Source: Halobacillus kuroshimensis DSM 18393 (GTDB taxonomy: Bacteria > Bacillota > Bacilli > Bacillales > Halobacillaceae). Taken from it: a stretch of DNA of 64,000 bases. Numbering within the stretch: position 1 is the stretch's first letter; every line of letters starts with the position of its first letter. The position numbers and the translations under genes were made by a program. Shown in pieces: positions 15,920 through 24,905 of the stretch. The DNA is taken from assembly GCF_000425705.1 (NCBI RefSeq), contig NZ_AUDY01000008.1, positions 496,001-560,000 on the forward strand, written 5' to 3'. The notes under the pieces were generated by a model. The model saw only the letters and a list, made by a program, of their open reading frames with translations, was not told where the DNA came from and did not search any database.

Positions 15920-16825
15920 ATGAGACAGGACCAGGGAATTTTACTGGAGAGTGGTACCAATGAACTCGAAATCGTAGAGTTTGGAATTGGTGAAAACCGC
16001 TTCGGTATGAATGTGATAAAAGTAAAAGAGATTATAAACCCGCAGCCGATTACAAAAGTGCCTCACTCCCACCCCTCTGTAGAGGGAATTATCGATATAC
16101 GGGGCGAAGTCGTGCCCGTTGTCGATGTTGCTCACGCGCTGGGATTTCCAGCCTCCGATCATCCGGAAAAGGATAAGTTTATTCTCTCGGAATTCAACCA
16201 GACGAAAATCGTTTTTCACGTACATACGGTTACGCAGATTCACCGGATTTCCTGGGAACAGATCGAAAAACCGAATCAAATGTATCAAGGACTGGACACG
16301 CAGATCACCGGGGTCATCAAAAGAGAAGAAGATATGCTGCTTCTGCTTGATTTCGAAAAAGTGGTCGCTGATATCAATCCGGAAACGAGTATGAAAAAAG
16401 AACAGCTCCGGGAGCTGGGACAGCGGGAGCGTTCTTCAAAAAAGATCCTTATAGCTGAAGACTCTGCCATGCTCCGTGCGATGCTTCAGGAAACGTTGAG
16501 TGAAGCAGGGTATGATCAGACCGTCAGTTTTGAAAACGGCAGGGAGGCGTGGGATCACCTCGCAGAAATGATTGAAGAAGGGAAAACGATGACCGATGAA
16601 TACCAGCTGATCATTACAGATATCGAAATGCCTATGATGGACGGCCATCATTTTACGAAGCTGTTGAAAGACCATGAGCAGCTGCAGGTACTTCCTGTCG
16701 TCATTTTTTCCTCCCTTATAACGGAGGATCTCAGACATAAAGGAGAACGAGTAGGGGCAGATGCCCAGGTCTCCAAACCGGAAATCGTGGAGCTTGTCAA
16801 AATCATCGATCAAAATATCTTGTAA
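15920..16825 (+). CDS. cheV: Chemotaxis coupling protein CheV (CheW-REC)
   Basis: 301-residue adaptor linking chemoreceptors to CheA. The CheW domain is about residues 10-150 (EIVEFGIGENRFGMNVIKV, GIIDIRGEVVPVVDV) and the receiver domain about 172-300 with the phosphorylation Asp near 233 in IITDIEMPMMDG. ATG 15920 is preferred, about eight bases after AAGGG; ATG 15914 is also possible. Position between patA and ykyB matches B. subtilis. Single-gene unit with its own terminator. Confidence 0.93.
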   Translation: MRQDQGILLESGTNELEIVEFGIGENRFGMNVIKVKEIINPQPITKVPHSHPSVEGIIDIRGEVVPVVDVAHALGFPASDHPEKDKFILSEFNQTKIVFHVHTVTQIHRISWEQIEKPNQMYQGLDTQITGVIKREEDMLLLLDFEKVVADINPETSMKKEQLRELGQRERSSKKILIAEDSAMLRAMLQETLSEAGYDQTVSFENGREAWDHLAEMIEEGKTMTDEYQLIITDIEMPMMDGHHFTKLLKDHEQLQVLPVVIFSSLITEDLRHKGERVGADAQVSKPEIVELVKIIDQNIL

Positions 16826-16828
16826 CAT

Positions 16829-16864
16829 AAAGAAAAATCCGCTGGAATCAGCGGATTTTTCTTT
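16829..16864. terminator. Terminator shared by cheV and 16863-17069
   Basis: AAAGAAAAATCCGCTG / CAGCGGATTTTTCTTT stem between converging genes. Confidence 0.85.
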
Positions 16865-17069
16865 ATTTCTTGAGTCGTTCGAATAGTTCGTCATGCCAGG
16901 CGTAAGCCTGTTTGGAAAGGGTTTCCGGTCCTTGTTTTGTAGGGGATGACTCTACAATCAGGCTTTTTTCATGATCGGATAGATGCTCATAAGAAGCTCT
17001 CATTTCTGTCGTATACTCCATATACTTTTTCAAGTGCCATAAAAAATCGTCCATTGGATTCATCGTCAT
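16863..17069 (-). CDS. Small soluble protein of unknown function
   Basis: 68 residues, mostly helical: MDDFLWHLKKYMEYTTEMRAS, then a Pro-containing SSPTKQGPETLS loop and YAWHDELFERLKK. The start at 17069 follows GGAGGAGGA by seven bases. It lies 69 bases downstream of ykyB on the same strand, probably one transcript. Family not recognised. Confidence 0.7.
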   Translation of the reverse strand: MTMNPMDDFLWHLKKYMEYTTEMRASYEHLSDHEKSLIVESSPTKQGPETLSKQAYAWHDELFERLKK

Positions 17070-17138
17070 AGTGATCCTCCTCCTCTGGTACTTTCATTCC
17101 TTCTTCCTGAAAGAACGAAACATCAAAAAGGAAGAGAA

Positions 17139-17612
17139 TTACATTCTTCTTCTCGGACGCTGATTCCACGGAGTTTCCGTCCTTTGACCGAGCAGGGATG
17201 GCTGCGGAGTGGAATGAAAGGCGCGGGGGGAGCTTTTTTCCGGCTGCTTCCAGTTTAAGTATTGGTATAAGGTCCGTTTCGCACGGGATAAAGACAGCTT
17301 CGGTTTTGGATTGCGGTAGGACTGGTCGACCCGGCCCAGGTGTTCCAGCTGCTGGAAGTCCTCCTTTGCTGCTGGTACGTGAAAATAATACCCGCCAATT
17401 TCAATCAGAAGAGTGGAATGCTGCTGACTTAAACGAGGATGATCAGAGTAATGAAGACCAACTTTCCTGGCCCGTTTCTCCTTCAGCAGGAGGTCGATGG
17501 TGTGTTTTTTTATGTCATATAAATGCTTCGGCTCAGGAGCCGTTTTTGCGTGGCGGTTTACGATGAATAATGATTCGGCAATCTCACGGTCGGATAGCTG
17601 CTTTCTGTTCAT
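17139..17612 (-). CDS. ykyB: YkyB family protein
   Basis: 157 residues, close in length to B. subtilis YkyB (about 154), which also sits next to cheV. The conserved N-terminal half contains REIAESLFIVNRHAKTAPEPKHLYDIKK and a beta-hairpin ending GGYYFHVPAAKEDF. The C-terminal 40 residues are basic and Ser/Pro-rich (TETPWNQRPRRRM), suggesting disorder or nucleic-acid contact (inference). AAAGGAGA precedes the start. Function unknown. Confidence 0.87.
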   Translation of the reverse strand: MNRKQLSDREIAESLFIVNRHAKTAPEPKHLYDIKKHTIDLLLKEKRARKVGLHYSDHPRLSQQHSTLLIEIGGYYFHVPAAKEDFQQLEHLGRVDQSYRNPKPKLSLSRAKRTLYQYLNWKQPEKSSPRAFHSTPQPSLLGQRTETPWNQRPRRRM

Positions 17613-17675
17613 CTAAGATCTCCTTTCCATCCAAGTATAGCGTTCCCTCTATCAATTGACAACATTTTACATCGG

Positions 17676-18230
17676 TCACTTTTTATATTCTTTTAAATCT
17701 TTGATGATCTTGTCGATGCTCTCGGCGCTCGTCCCGCTGTAAGTCTCTAATCTGTCCCCGTCAGGACCGACAAGGAAGAAGCTCGTCCCGTGGGCCATCT
17801 GATCAGAATCTTCCATCTTCTTGACAGGGGATTGAAATGATTTGATCGACCATTCTTTGACATCCTCGTAAGAATAGCCTGTCAGGAAGTCCCAATTGTC
17901 GTAGTCGGGCTGATAGGGATCCGCAAAGCTTTTCAGCACTTCCTTCGTATCATTCTCCGGATCCACACTTACAGATACGAGCCGGGCGTCCAGGTTTTCC
18001 GATTCTAACTGCTGCTGGAGTCTGGACATATGTCCGGTCATTGGAGGGCAGACGGTTTCACAATTAGTGAAAATGAAATCAACGATCCAGTAGTCCCCTT
18101 CATAGGACTGGGGGAGGGTTCGTTCTTTTCCGTTCTGATTGACAGCGTGGAGGGTATTGACATCCTGCGATCCGCACCCCGTTATAAAGAGAACGGTACA
18201 TAGTAGTCCAAACCAAAGTTTTGCTTTCAT
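17676..18230 (-). CDS. SCO1/SenC-type copper metallochaperone lipoprotein
   Basis: 184-residue membrane-anchored thioredoxin-like protein used in building the CuA centre of cytochrome c oxidase. Lipobox LFITGC puts the lipidated Cys at residue 19. The copper ligands are the two Cys of TNCETVCPPM and the His of DQMAHGTSF, all present. The start follows GGAGG. It corresponds to B. subtilis BsSco (YpmQ). It is monocistronic here, and 2.7 kb from the csoR-copA-copZ genes. Confidence 0.9.
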   Translation of the reverse strand: MKAKLWFGLLCTVLFITGCGSQDVNTLHAVNQNGKERTLPQSYEGDYWIVDFIFTNCETVCPPMTGHMSRLQQQLESENLDARLVSVSVDPENDTKEVLKSFADPYQPDYDNWDFLTGYSYEDVKEWSIKSFQSPVKKMEDSDQMAHGTSFFLVGPDGDRLETYSGTSAESIDKIIKDLKEYKK

Positions 18231-18322
18231 GATCCTGCCTCCATGTCTTTAGATGAGTCTAGTGTAACATTCAGGGGAGAAGAGAGACGCTGGTTCTGTC
18301 ATTTGTCACAAAACTGTACGAG

Positions 18323-19183
18323 TCAGATATCCTTATGCTTGAGCTGGAAGACGGAATATTCCGGCCTGCAGAGAAAACGGTAAGGGAGTCTCGTCGTACC
18401 AATCCCCCGGCTTACATATAAGTCGAAGGTTTCTGTGATTGAATAATGCCCTTCCACATACTTATCGGCATAAGGCGGCGTAACCAGGTGACCGATCAAA
18501 GGGAGCTGCACCTGACCGCCGTGACTGTGACCAGAAAGCTGAATATCGACAGCTCTGTCTGTGAAGCGGTCGGCTACATCCGGCTCATGAACCATCAACA
18601 GCGTAAAAAGCTCTTCATCCGCCCCGGATAACGCTCTGGCAATGTCTGGTTTTCCGAGCATCACATCATCCAGTCCTGCCAGAGTGAAGGAAGAGTCCCC
18701 GTTTTTTATGGTTCTATGCTCATTTTGGAGCAGTTGAAAACCGGAAGAATCCATCACCTGCTGAATTTTCTCGGTCCCATAACCGCCATGGTCATGGTTG
18801 CCATAAATCCAATATTTACCATTGGAGGCGTGGAGTTTCTTGAGCTCATCCACAAGTCTCGGTGAAAAAGGGTACGTCTGCGGTTCATCCACCAGGTCAC
18901 CCGTGAACAAAAGCAGATCTGGCTTTTCTTCATTGATTTTCCGGACAAGTTTTTCAAGTTGTTCCAAATCATAATGAAACCCGAGGTGGGTATCGGAAAA
19001 CTGTAAAATTTTAAAGTTATGAAAGGCGCGCGATACCTTTGGATGCTCGATGACATAGGTTTGTCTGGAAAGCAGACGCGGCTCTATATACCAGGCATAA
19101 GAATAACCGAGGGCACCGATCCCCACAAATCCGGCTATTCCGGCGGTCATCCGCTTGATAAACTGGCGGCGTGTTAAGTTCAT
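18323..19183 (-). CDS. ykuE: Tat-exported metallophosphoesterase, YkuE-like
   Basis: 286 residues. The N-terminus MNLTRRQFIKRMTAGIAGF is a twin-arginine signal (R5-R6). A calcineurin-like phosphoesterase domain follows: QFSDTHLGF, TGDLVDEP, YGNHDHGGYG and SGHSHGGQVQLP carry the metal ligands. ATG 19183 is seven bases after GAGGAGA; a start at 19213 would hide the signal. In B. subtilis YkuE is Tat-secreted to the cell wall. It is divergent from fadH, as in the B. subtilis ykuE-ykuF region. Confidence 0.9.
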   Translation of the reverse strand: MNLTRRQFIKRMTAGIAGFVGIGALGYSYAWYIEPRLLSRQTYVIEHPKVSRAFHNFKILQFSDTHLGFHYDLEQLEKLVRKINEEKPDLLLFTGDLVDEPQTYPFSPRLVDELKKLHASNGKYWIYGNHDHGGYGTEKIQQVMDSSGFQLLQNEHRTIKNGDSSFTLAGLDDVMLGKPDIARALSGADEELFTLLMVHEPDVADRFTDRAVDIQLSGHSHGGQVQLPLIGHLVTPPYADKYVEGHYSITETFDLYVSRGIGTTRLPYRFLCRPEYSVFQLKHKDI

Positions 19184-19331
19184 AGCGATTCTCCTCTGAA
19201 ATTCTTTCGTCATTATATCACGAATTACTGTAAGGAGAAGTCGAATGATCGATTAAATTTCGAAAATGAACAGGAATTCATTTTCCTTTTGTGGAATGTA
19301 ATTTATGAAGTCAAAAAGATGGAGGTACATG

Positions 19332-20099
19332 ATGAAGGATCAAGTAATCATCGTTACTGGTGGGTCAAGCGGTATGGGGCTCCATATGGCGAAACGTTTC
19401 GTTTCCGAAGGAGCCCGTGTAGCTATTACTGGAAGGAATGAAGAACGTCTGGCGGCCGCTAAACAGGAAATAGCAGGTGGAGATGAGTCTGCCGTATTGA
19501 CTATTCAAATGGATGTCAGGGAAGTGGAGGATGTACAACGGATGGTAAAGGAAACAGTAGATACATTCGGTACCATCGACCACCTCGTCAATAATGCGGC
19601 CGGTAACTTTATAGCTCCAGCTGAAGAACTTTCACCAAACGGCTGGAATTCGGTTATTAATATCGTCCTCAATGGTACATTCTACTGTAGTCAGGCCGTA
19701 GGCAAGTACTGGATTGAAAACCATATCAAAGGGTCGATCCTGAACATGGTGGCTACATATGCCTGGAATGCAGGGGCCGGCGTCATTCATTCTGCCTCAG
19801 CGAAAGCAGGCGTTCTCACTATGACCCGGACCCTTGCGGTGGAGTGGGGGAGTAAGTATGGAATCCGGGCCAACGCCATAGCCCCGGGGCCGATTGAACG
19901 TACAGGAGGGGCCGATAAGTTATTTCAATCCGAAAAGGCTGCCCAGCGTACCATTCAATCGGTGCCGCTCGGACGTGTCGGAACTCCGGAAGAGATTGCC
20001 GGCCTGGCAACGTTTATTCTTTCTGAGGAAGCGGCTTATATGAACGGCGAATGCATCACCTTGGATGGTGGTCAATGGTTGAATAAGTTTCCTTTTTAA
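19332..20099 (+). CDS. fadH: 2,4-dienoyl-CoA reductase (SDR family)
   Basis: 255-residue short-chain dehydrogenase, NADPH-dependent, for beta-oxidation of unsaturated fatty acids. The nucleotide-binding motif TGGSSGMG is at about residues 9-16 and NNAAGN near 86. The usual YXXXK is replaced by SXXXK (SASAK) with a Tyr upstream in VATYAWNAG, as in dienoyl-CoA reductases. ATG 19332 is five bases after GGAGGT. Synteny with ykuE-ykuF of B. subtilis supports the name (ykuF is fadH). Confidence 0.9.
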   Translation: MKDQVIIVTGGSSGMGLHMAKRFVSEGARVAITGRNEERLAAAKQEIAGGDESAVLTIQMDVREVEDVQRMVKETVDTFGTIDHLVNNAAGNFIAPAEELSPNGWNSVINIVLNGTFYCSQAVGKYWIENHIKGSILNMVATYAWNAGAGVIHSASAKAGVLTMTRTLAVEWGSKYGIRANAIAPGPIERTGGADKLFQSEKAAQRTIQSVPLGRVGTPEEIAGLATFILSEEAAYMNGECITLDGGQWLNKFPF

Positions 20100-20206
20100 C
20101 CGTTCATCATCCGTTTGAGTACAAAAGCCGGGAGGAACCAGACTCAATCGGTTCTCAAGGGAGCGGGTATGTCCTGTGTCCATGAAGGCCAACGTCTAAA
20201 AGCTGA

Positions 20207-20239
20207 AACTGCCGGGGAAAATCCCCGGCAGTTTTTTTG
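20207..20239 (+). terminator. Terminator of fadH
   Basis: AACTGCCGGGGA/TCCCCGGCAGTT stem with seven T, about 110 bases after the stop. Confidence 0.85.
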
Positions 20240-20292
20240 TTTCAAAGGTTCTTATGCCTGCTGTGCCTGAAAAAGGAGTCTTTGTATTTAGA

Positions 20293-20558
20293 CTACACTG
20301 CTTCTTTGATTCCTTTTTTGACGAGAATCCTGGCGGTCTGAATCATCATAAAAACCAGCCGTTGATCGGCCCTGCAACATTCATGACTTTCATCATCTGA
20401 GGATGACGGATGACCTCAATGATTAAAATAAGAGAACAGACAAGACCTGTGAGTATGGATGCCCATGAGAGGGTGGTAAGCCATTCAATCGGTCCCTTAT
20501 ATAAAATGTTATTTTTGTATACCCCCGGTATGTAATTATGAAAAGATGAAAAATACAT
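20293..20558 (-). pseudogene. DUF4396 membrane protein remnant with internal deletion
   Basis: The frame from 20558 gives a DUF4396-like first half: EWLTTLSWASILTGLVCSLILIIEVIRHPQMMKVMN, then breaks at AGPINGWFL-stop (20346). In another frame immediately after is FMMIQTARILVKKGIKEAV-stop (20293), which resembles the C-terminal end of the same family. Thus the middle of the gene is lost with a frameshift. It lies divergent to csoR, with a CsoR-like palindrome (20519-20531) near its 5' end. Confidence 0.6.
20519..20531. promoter_or_regulatory. CsoR-like operator 1
   Basis: ATACC-CCC-GGTAT, a perfect 5-bp inverted repeat like GC-rich CsoR sites. It stands 114 bases before csoR, near the 5' end of the DUF4396 remnant. 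Confidence 0.5.
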
Positions 20559-20577
20559 AGAATTTCGATCGTTTCTT

Positions 20578-20607
20578 TTGACTATGCATACCTATACCGG
20601 GTATATT
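20578..20607 (+). promoter_or_regulatory. csoR-copA-copZ promoter with CsoR-like operator 2
   Basis: TTGACT, an 18-base spacer, then TATATT. The palindrome TATACC-G-GGTATA (20593-20605) overlaps the spacer and -10, where a bound CsoR would block polymerase. GGAGG follows, before the csoR ATG. Confidence 0.7.
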
Positions 20608-20632
20608 AAGGTTATTAAAGGAGGCGGAGAAC

Positions 20633-20950
20633 ATGTGTGAGCACCCATTACCTGAAAACAGCGGGAAAGACCCGGTGACTCCAAGAACAGATGATGAAAA
20701 GCAGGCCGTCGTAAACAGGCTCCGGAGAATTGAAGGTCAAGTCCGTGGTATCCAGAAAATGGTCGAGGATGATCGTTACTGTGTCGATATTCTCGTACAG
20801 ATATCAGCCATCGATAAAGCCCTGAAACGCGTCGGCTATTCCCTTCTTGAGCGCCATACACACCATTGCGTGAAAGATGCCATTCAAAAGGGAGACGGAG
20901 ACGAAGCTATTGATGAGTTAATGAAAGTCGTTCAGCAGTTCTCCAAATAA
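20633..20950 (+). CDS. csoR: Copper-sensing transcriptional repressor CsoR
   Basis: 105-residue all-helical repressor. The Cu(I) ligands are all present: Cys in DDRYCVDIL, His and Cys in [12 protein letters not shown]. The DNA-binding N-terminal stretch is [21 protein letters not shown]. It starts after AAAGGAGG and is followed 14 bases later by copA. Copper binding releases the repressor from the promoter at 20578-20607 (known for the family). Confidence 0.93.
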   Translation: MCEHPLPENSGKDPVTPRTDDEKQAVVNRLRRIEGQVRGIQKMVEDDRYCVDILVQISAIDKALKRVGYSLLERHTHHCVKDAIQKGDGDEAIDELMKVVQQFSK

Positions 20951-20964
20951 GGAGGGATCAGTAC

Positions 20965-23370
20965 ATGTCCGATACAAAAGAAATACAATTTGGTGTAACA
21001 GGGATGACTTGTTCCGCCTGTGCTTCCAGAATTAAAAACGTGTTAAATAGAATGGATGGTGTGGAACAGGCAGACGTCAATCTTGCCATGGAAAAAGCGT
21101 CTGTTTCCTACCGTAATGATGAAGTCGATGCCAATCAGATTAAAGAACGGGTGGAAAAACTCGGCTATGGTCTCCGTATGGAAAAGCTGGAGCTTGATAT
21201 TGAAGGGATGACATGCTCTGCCTGCTCCTCCCGCATCCAAAAAGTGCTGAGCCGGACGGATGGTGTCAATGAAGCAGCCATTAATCTCGCCACAGAAGCG
21301 GGAGTCGTGGAATATGACCCATCTGAAGTTACGGTGGATGATATCATTGCCCGCGTGAAAAAGCTCGGATACGGTGCCGTAGTGAAACGTGACAGGGAGG
21401 AGCAGAAGGAAAAGAAAGAAGAGGAAATCCAACTGAAGAAGCGCCGTTTATGGATTTCGGCTCTCCTTTCACTTCCTCTGCTTTATACGATGGCTGGTCA
21501 TCTTCCTTTTGGTCTTGCTTTTTACGTCCCTGAACTGCTGATGAATCCGTGGTTTCAATTTCTTCTGGCAACTCCCGTCCAGTTTTACATCGGGGCGCCG
21601 TTTTACAAAGGGGCCTGGCGGGCATTATCCAATAAGAGTGCCAACATGGATGTACTCGTTGCGCTGGGTACGTCGGCGGCTTATTTTTACAGTGTTGTAG
21701 AAATGATCCGCTGGATGAGCGCATCAGACAGGATGCCGGATCTTTATTTTGAAACGAGTGCCGTACTTATTACGCTGATCCTCGTTGGGAAGTTGATTGA
21801 AGCCCTGGCTAAGGGAAGAACAACAGCAGCCCTTTCCCACCTGCTGAATCTGCAGGCAAAGGAAGCTGTCGTCGTTAGAGACGGAAAAGAAGAGAAAATT
21901 CCTGTTCAACAGGTTCAGGTCGGCGATGAGCTCATCGTTAAACCCGGAGAAAAAATACCCGTTGACGGGACGGTCCGTTCCGGGATGACTTCTATCGACG
22001 AATCAATGATCACCGGTGAATCGATTCCGGTCGAGAAAATGGAAGGAGAAGCGGTCATCGGGTCCACCATCAACAAGCATGGTACGATCCGAATGACAGC
22101 GGAAAGGGTAGGAAAGGATACCGCTCTTTCCGGCATTGTGAAAATCGTCGAGGAGGCCCAGGGGTCCAAAGCTCCAATCCAGCGCACAGCGGATCGGATT
22201 TCTGGAATTTTCGTGCCGATTGTCGTCGGAATCGCTTTGGTGACTTTCTTAGTATGGATGATCTTTGTATCTCCAGGAGAATGGGGGCCTGCTTTGGAGG
22301 CTGGGATTGCTGTCCTTGTTATTGCCTGCCCTTGTGCCCTCGGCCTTGCTACACCGACCTCGATCATGGTTGGGACTGGTAAGGGAGCAGAACACGGCAT
22401 TTTATATAAAGGCGGAGAATATTTGGAGGGGACACATAACCTGACGACTATTCTGTTGGATAAAACGGGGACAATTACGAAAGGAAAACCGGAAGTCACG
22501 AACTTTGAATCATTTGATGATCGCCTTGATCTGCTGCGTCTCACTGCTTCTGCGGAATCGGCATCTGAGCATCCGCTTGCTGAAGCGGTTGTCGACTATG
22601 CGGGAAAGCAGAAGACAGCGCTGGCAGAACCTGAGCGATTTGAAGCCGTTCCTGGTTATGGGGTCATTGCAGATATAGAAGGACACCACATTATGATCGG
22701 TACGAGAAAATTGATGGAACGGGAACAGCTGGATTATGAGGCTTATGAATCGAAAATGGCAGATTTTGAGCAGGAAGGGAAAACAGCGATGTTCATCGCT
22801 GTCGACGCCACACTTGCAGGTATTATAGCTGTGGCTGATACGGTGAAGGAATCATCAAGGGAAGCTGTGGCCGATTTGAAGAAGCTCGGTCTGGATGTGT
22901 ACATGGTCACAGGAGATAACCGCCGGACGGCTGAAGCGATTGCCAAGGAAGTAGGCATTCACGGCGTCTTTGCAGAAGTGCTTCCCGAAGAAAAAGCTGA
23001 AAAAGTCAAGCAGCTGCAGCAGGAAGGTCATAAAGTGGCCATGGTCGGTGATGGAATCAACGATGCACCTTCGCTTGCTGTGGCCGATATAGGTGTAGCG
23101 ATCGGGACTGGATCGGATGTTGCGATTGAAACCGCAGATATTACTCTAGTCGGGGGGGACCTTGCCCATCTCAGTCAGGCTGTTTCCCTCAGCAGGAAGA
23201 CGATGCGCAACATCCGTCAGAATTTATTTTGGGCGCTGGCATACAACAGTGCAGGAATTCCGGTAGCTGCACTTGGGCTGCTCGCGCCCTGGGTGGCCGG
23301 TGCAGCCATGGCCTTCAGCTCGGTCAGTGTTGTAACCAATGCTCTCAGACTGAAGCGGGTTAAATTGTAA
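20965..23370 (+). CDS. copA: Copper-exporting P1B-type ATPase CopA
   Basis: 801-residue Cu(I) exporter in the cytoplasmic membrane. Two N-terminal metal-binding domains, [11 protein letters not shown] (about 13-23) and [11 protein letters not shown] (about 80-90); eight membrane helices; TGES actuator loop; CPC ion site in [14 protein letters not shown] (about 454); phosphorylation Asp in DKTGT (about 498); [19 protein letters not shown]. Length is near B. subtilis CopA (802). Middle gene of csoR-copA-copZ, with GGAGG before both copA and copZ. Confidence 0.96.
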   Translation: MSDTKEIQFGVTGMTCSACASRIKNVLNRMDGVEQADVNLAMEKASVSYRNDEVDANQIKERVEKLGYGLRMEKLELDIEGMTCSACSSRIQKVLSRTDGVNEAAINLATEAGVVEYDPSEVTVDDIIARVKKLGYGAVVKRDREEQKEKKEEEIQLKKRRLWISALLSLPLLYTMAGHLPFGLAFYVPELLMNPWFQFLLATPVQFYIGAPFYKGAWRALSNKSANMDVLVALGTSAAYFYSVVEMIRWMSASDRMPDLYFETSAVLITLILVGKLIEALAKGRTTAALSHLLNLQAKEAVVVRDGKEEKIPVQQVQVGDELIVKPGEKIPVDGTVRSGMTSIDESMITGESIPVEKMEGEAVIGSTINKHGTIRMTAERVGKDTALSGIVKIVEEAQGSKAPIQRTADRISGIFVPIVVGIALVTFLVWMIFVSPGEWGPALEAGIAVLVIACPCALGLATPTSIMVGTGKGAEHGILYKGGEYLEGTHNLTTILLDKTGTITKGKPEVTNFESFDDRLDLLRLTASAESASEHPLAEAVVDYAGKQKTALAEPERFEAVPGYGVIADIEGHHIMIGTRKLMEREQLDYEAYESKMADFEQEGKTAMFIAVDATLAGIIAVADTVKESSREAVADLKKLGLDVYMVTGDNRRTAEAIAKEVGIHGVFAEVLPEEKAEKVKQLQQEGHKVAMVGDGINDAPSLAVADIGVAIGTGSDVAIETADITLVGGDLAHLSQAVSLSRKTMRNIRQNLFWALAYNSAGIPVAALGLLAPWVAGAAMAFSSVSVVTNALRLKRVKL

Positions 23371-23383
23371 AGGAGGAACGATA

Positions 23384-23584
23384 ATGGAAACGATGCTGCA
23401 AGTAGAAGGAATGACATGTGACCACTGCAAAAAGGCGGTGGAAGGAGCTTTAACCGGACTTTCCGGGGTGGAACAAGCCGATGTCAACCTGGAATCGGGA
23501 AAAGTCCGTGTTTCTCATAACGATACGGTCTCCAATGAAGCTTTGAAAGAAGCGGTCGAAGATCAGGGATACGATGTAGTCTAA
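23384..23584 (+). CDS. copZ: Copper chaperone CopZ
   Basis: 66-residue HMA-fold protein that delivers Cu(I) to CopA. The metal-binding motif is GMTCDHC (about residues 8-14), typical of CopZ (MTCXHC). It starts after AAAGGAGG, 13 bases from the copA stop. The transcript terminator just after it was duplicated by an insertion. Confidence 0.93.
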   Translation: METMLQVEGMTCDHCKKAVEGALTGLSGVEQADVNLESGKVRVSHNDTVSNEALKEAVEDQGYDVV

Positions 23585-23590
23585 ATAAAA

Positions 23591-23615
23591 AACGCTGCGC
23601 ATGAAGCGCAGCGTT
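23591..23615. repeat. Hairpin copy 1 (direct repeat flanking the inserted element)
   Basis: AACGCTGCGC/GCGCAGCGTT hairpin, identical to 23984-24008. It keeps the left-hand A-run but has no T-run on the right, so it should terminate on the minus strand only. Confidence 0.85.
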
Positions 23616-23983
23616 CAGGCTGTAGAAAAAGCCGTGTTATCCAGTTAGAGTTGTCCGCATGTCGTGTTGAGGGTGACACGTTCCGCTTATCGGTGGATGC
23701 TTGCCGCGGGCACGGCCTCAGCTAACTTGGTCAAGAAAACCCTTTTGACCAAGTGGATCTTCGGCTCGCGCTGTTCCCGCAGGCGTCACCACCGAACGCT
23801 CCTCGTGCCGATGCCTGTGGGAAGACAGCTTTACCCTCAGATAAAAGAGAACGTTAAGCATCTCTCCTTCGCCGTTTCAAAAGAACAGGACAAGCTGCGT
23901 TACTGCCGACTGCGTGGGAAAAATCCTATCCATGACCAAGTATTGATGACCACTCCTTTGGAAAAAGGTTTCTCTACAAGCTA
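23616..23983. mobile_element. 368-bp MITE-like insertion between duplicated terminator hairpins
   Basis: Non-coding segment between two identical 25-base hairpins. The ends look like imperfect inverted repeats: CAGGCTGTAGAAAAAGCC at 23616 and GGTTTCTCTACAAGCT (its rough complement) at 23967-23982. It holds an inner hairpin (CTTGGTCAA / TTGACCAAG, about 23727-23752) and a block shared with 12145-12232. No transposase is present, so movement would need a trans-acting enzyme. The open frame inside it (23664-23984) does not look like a protein. Confidence 0.65.
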
Positions 23984-24008
23984 AACGCTGCGCATGAAGC
24001 GCAGCGTT
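23984..24008. repeat. Hairpin copy 2 (direct repeat flanking the inserted element)
   Basis: Same 25 bases as 23591-23615, but here followed by TTTTTATT and without the left A-run, so it works as a plus-strand terminator; it also abuts the trhA stop. Confidence 0.85.
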
Positions 24009-24012
24009 TTTA

Positions 24013-24651
24013 TTATCCGATGATATAAAAGAAGATCGTGAAGAAGTGAAGAATCGACCCTCCGAGTACGAACAGGTGCCATACCATATGGTGGTAGGTG
24101 AAGCTTCTCCATACGTAAAAGATGGACCCGATGGAATAAAGGACGCCTCCTACGACGAGATAGGTGATGCCGGCAGCTGGTACTTGTGCAGTCAAAGGCT
24201 CCCAGGCGAGAACGATGAGCCAGCCCATCAGCAGGTAGAAGACCGTGGACATAAAGACGTATTTTTTCACGAAAAATACTTTGAAAACGATCCCCAGAAT
24301 GGCAATTCCCCACACGATTCCGAAAAGCGTCCAGCCGAGGGAACTTCTCAGTGGAACAAGGAGAATTGGTGTATACGTACCGGCAATAAACAAATAGATG
24401 GCCGAATGGTCGAAAATCTCAAAGAGATCTTTGGCGCGGCCGGGAGGAAAACTATGGACGAGAGTCGAAGAAGTGTAGAGCAGGAGCATCGTTACCCCGT
24501 AAATCGTCACACTTGTAATGTGCCACGCATTTCCTCCGAGACTTGCGAAAACAATCAGCAGGACAAGCATAGCCACACTCAGGACGGCTCCAATTCCGTG
24601 AGTTACGGCATTTGCGATTTCTTCCTTTTTCGTAAATGTATGTGTCAGCAT
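24013..24651 (-). CDS. trhA: Hemolysin III / TrhA family membrane protein
   Basis: 212-residue seven-helix protein of the PAQR/hemolysin III family. The conserved N-terminal EEIANAVTHGIGAVLSV, the S-x3-H-type block SSTLVHSFPPGRAKDLFEIFDHSAIYLFIAGTYTP-like region, and the C-terminal YHHMVWHLFVLGGSILHF carry the family's Ser, Asp and His (zinc) residues. In other bacteria TrhA affects membrane energetics. Monocistronic. Confidence 0.9.
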   Translation of the reverse strand: MLTHTFTKKEEIANAVTHGIGAVLSVAMLVLLIVFASLGGNAWHITSVTIYGVTMLLLYTSSTLVHSFPPGRAKDLFEIFDHSAIYLFIAGTYTPILLVPLRSSLGWTLFGIVWGIAILGIVFKVFFVKKYVFMSTVFYLLMGWLIVLAWEPLTAQVPAAGITYLVVGGVLYSIGSIFYVWRSFTYHHMVWHLFVLGGSILHFFTIFFYIIG

Positions 24652-24905
24652 CGATTCAACCCCAATATTGTTCAGTTGTACTCATTATAAGCCGTTAAGA
24701 AAAATTTATAAAGACCAAGTGTGTTTTACAGGTTTTGACAGCGTGTGGAACAGGGTATCAGATAATCGTCAACCTGGTCAGAGAGAGATTTGTCGGGAAT
24801 TGCGGTTCGAGTTTTAGGATGATGTATGATAAGCTGTTTATGGTCCAATGAACGTCTCTTTCTGCTCCTTCAATGGTCGTGAAAAAAAGAGGAGTGAAGT
24901 AGAAC

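Noticed and set aside
23664-23984. 106-codon frame in the copZ-trhA gap
   Set aside because: It lies within a non-coding MITE-like element between duplicated hairpins; odd composition rich in Arg, His and Cys, and no start signal.
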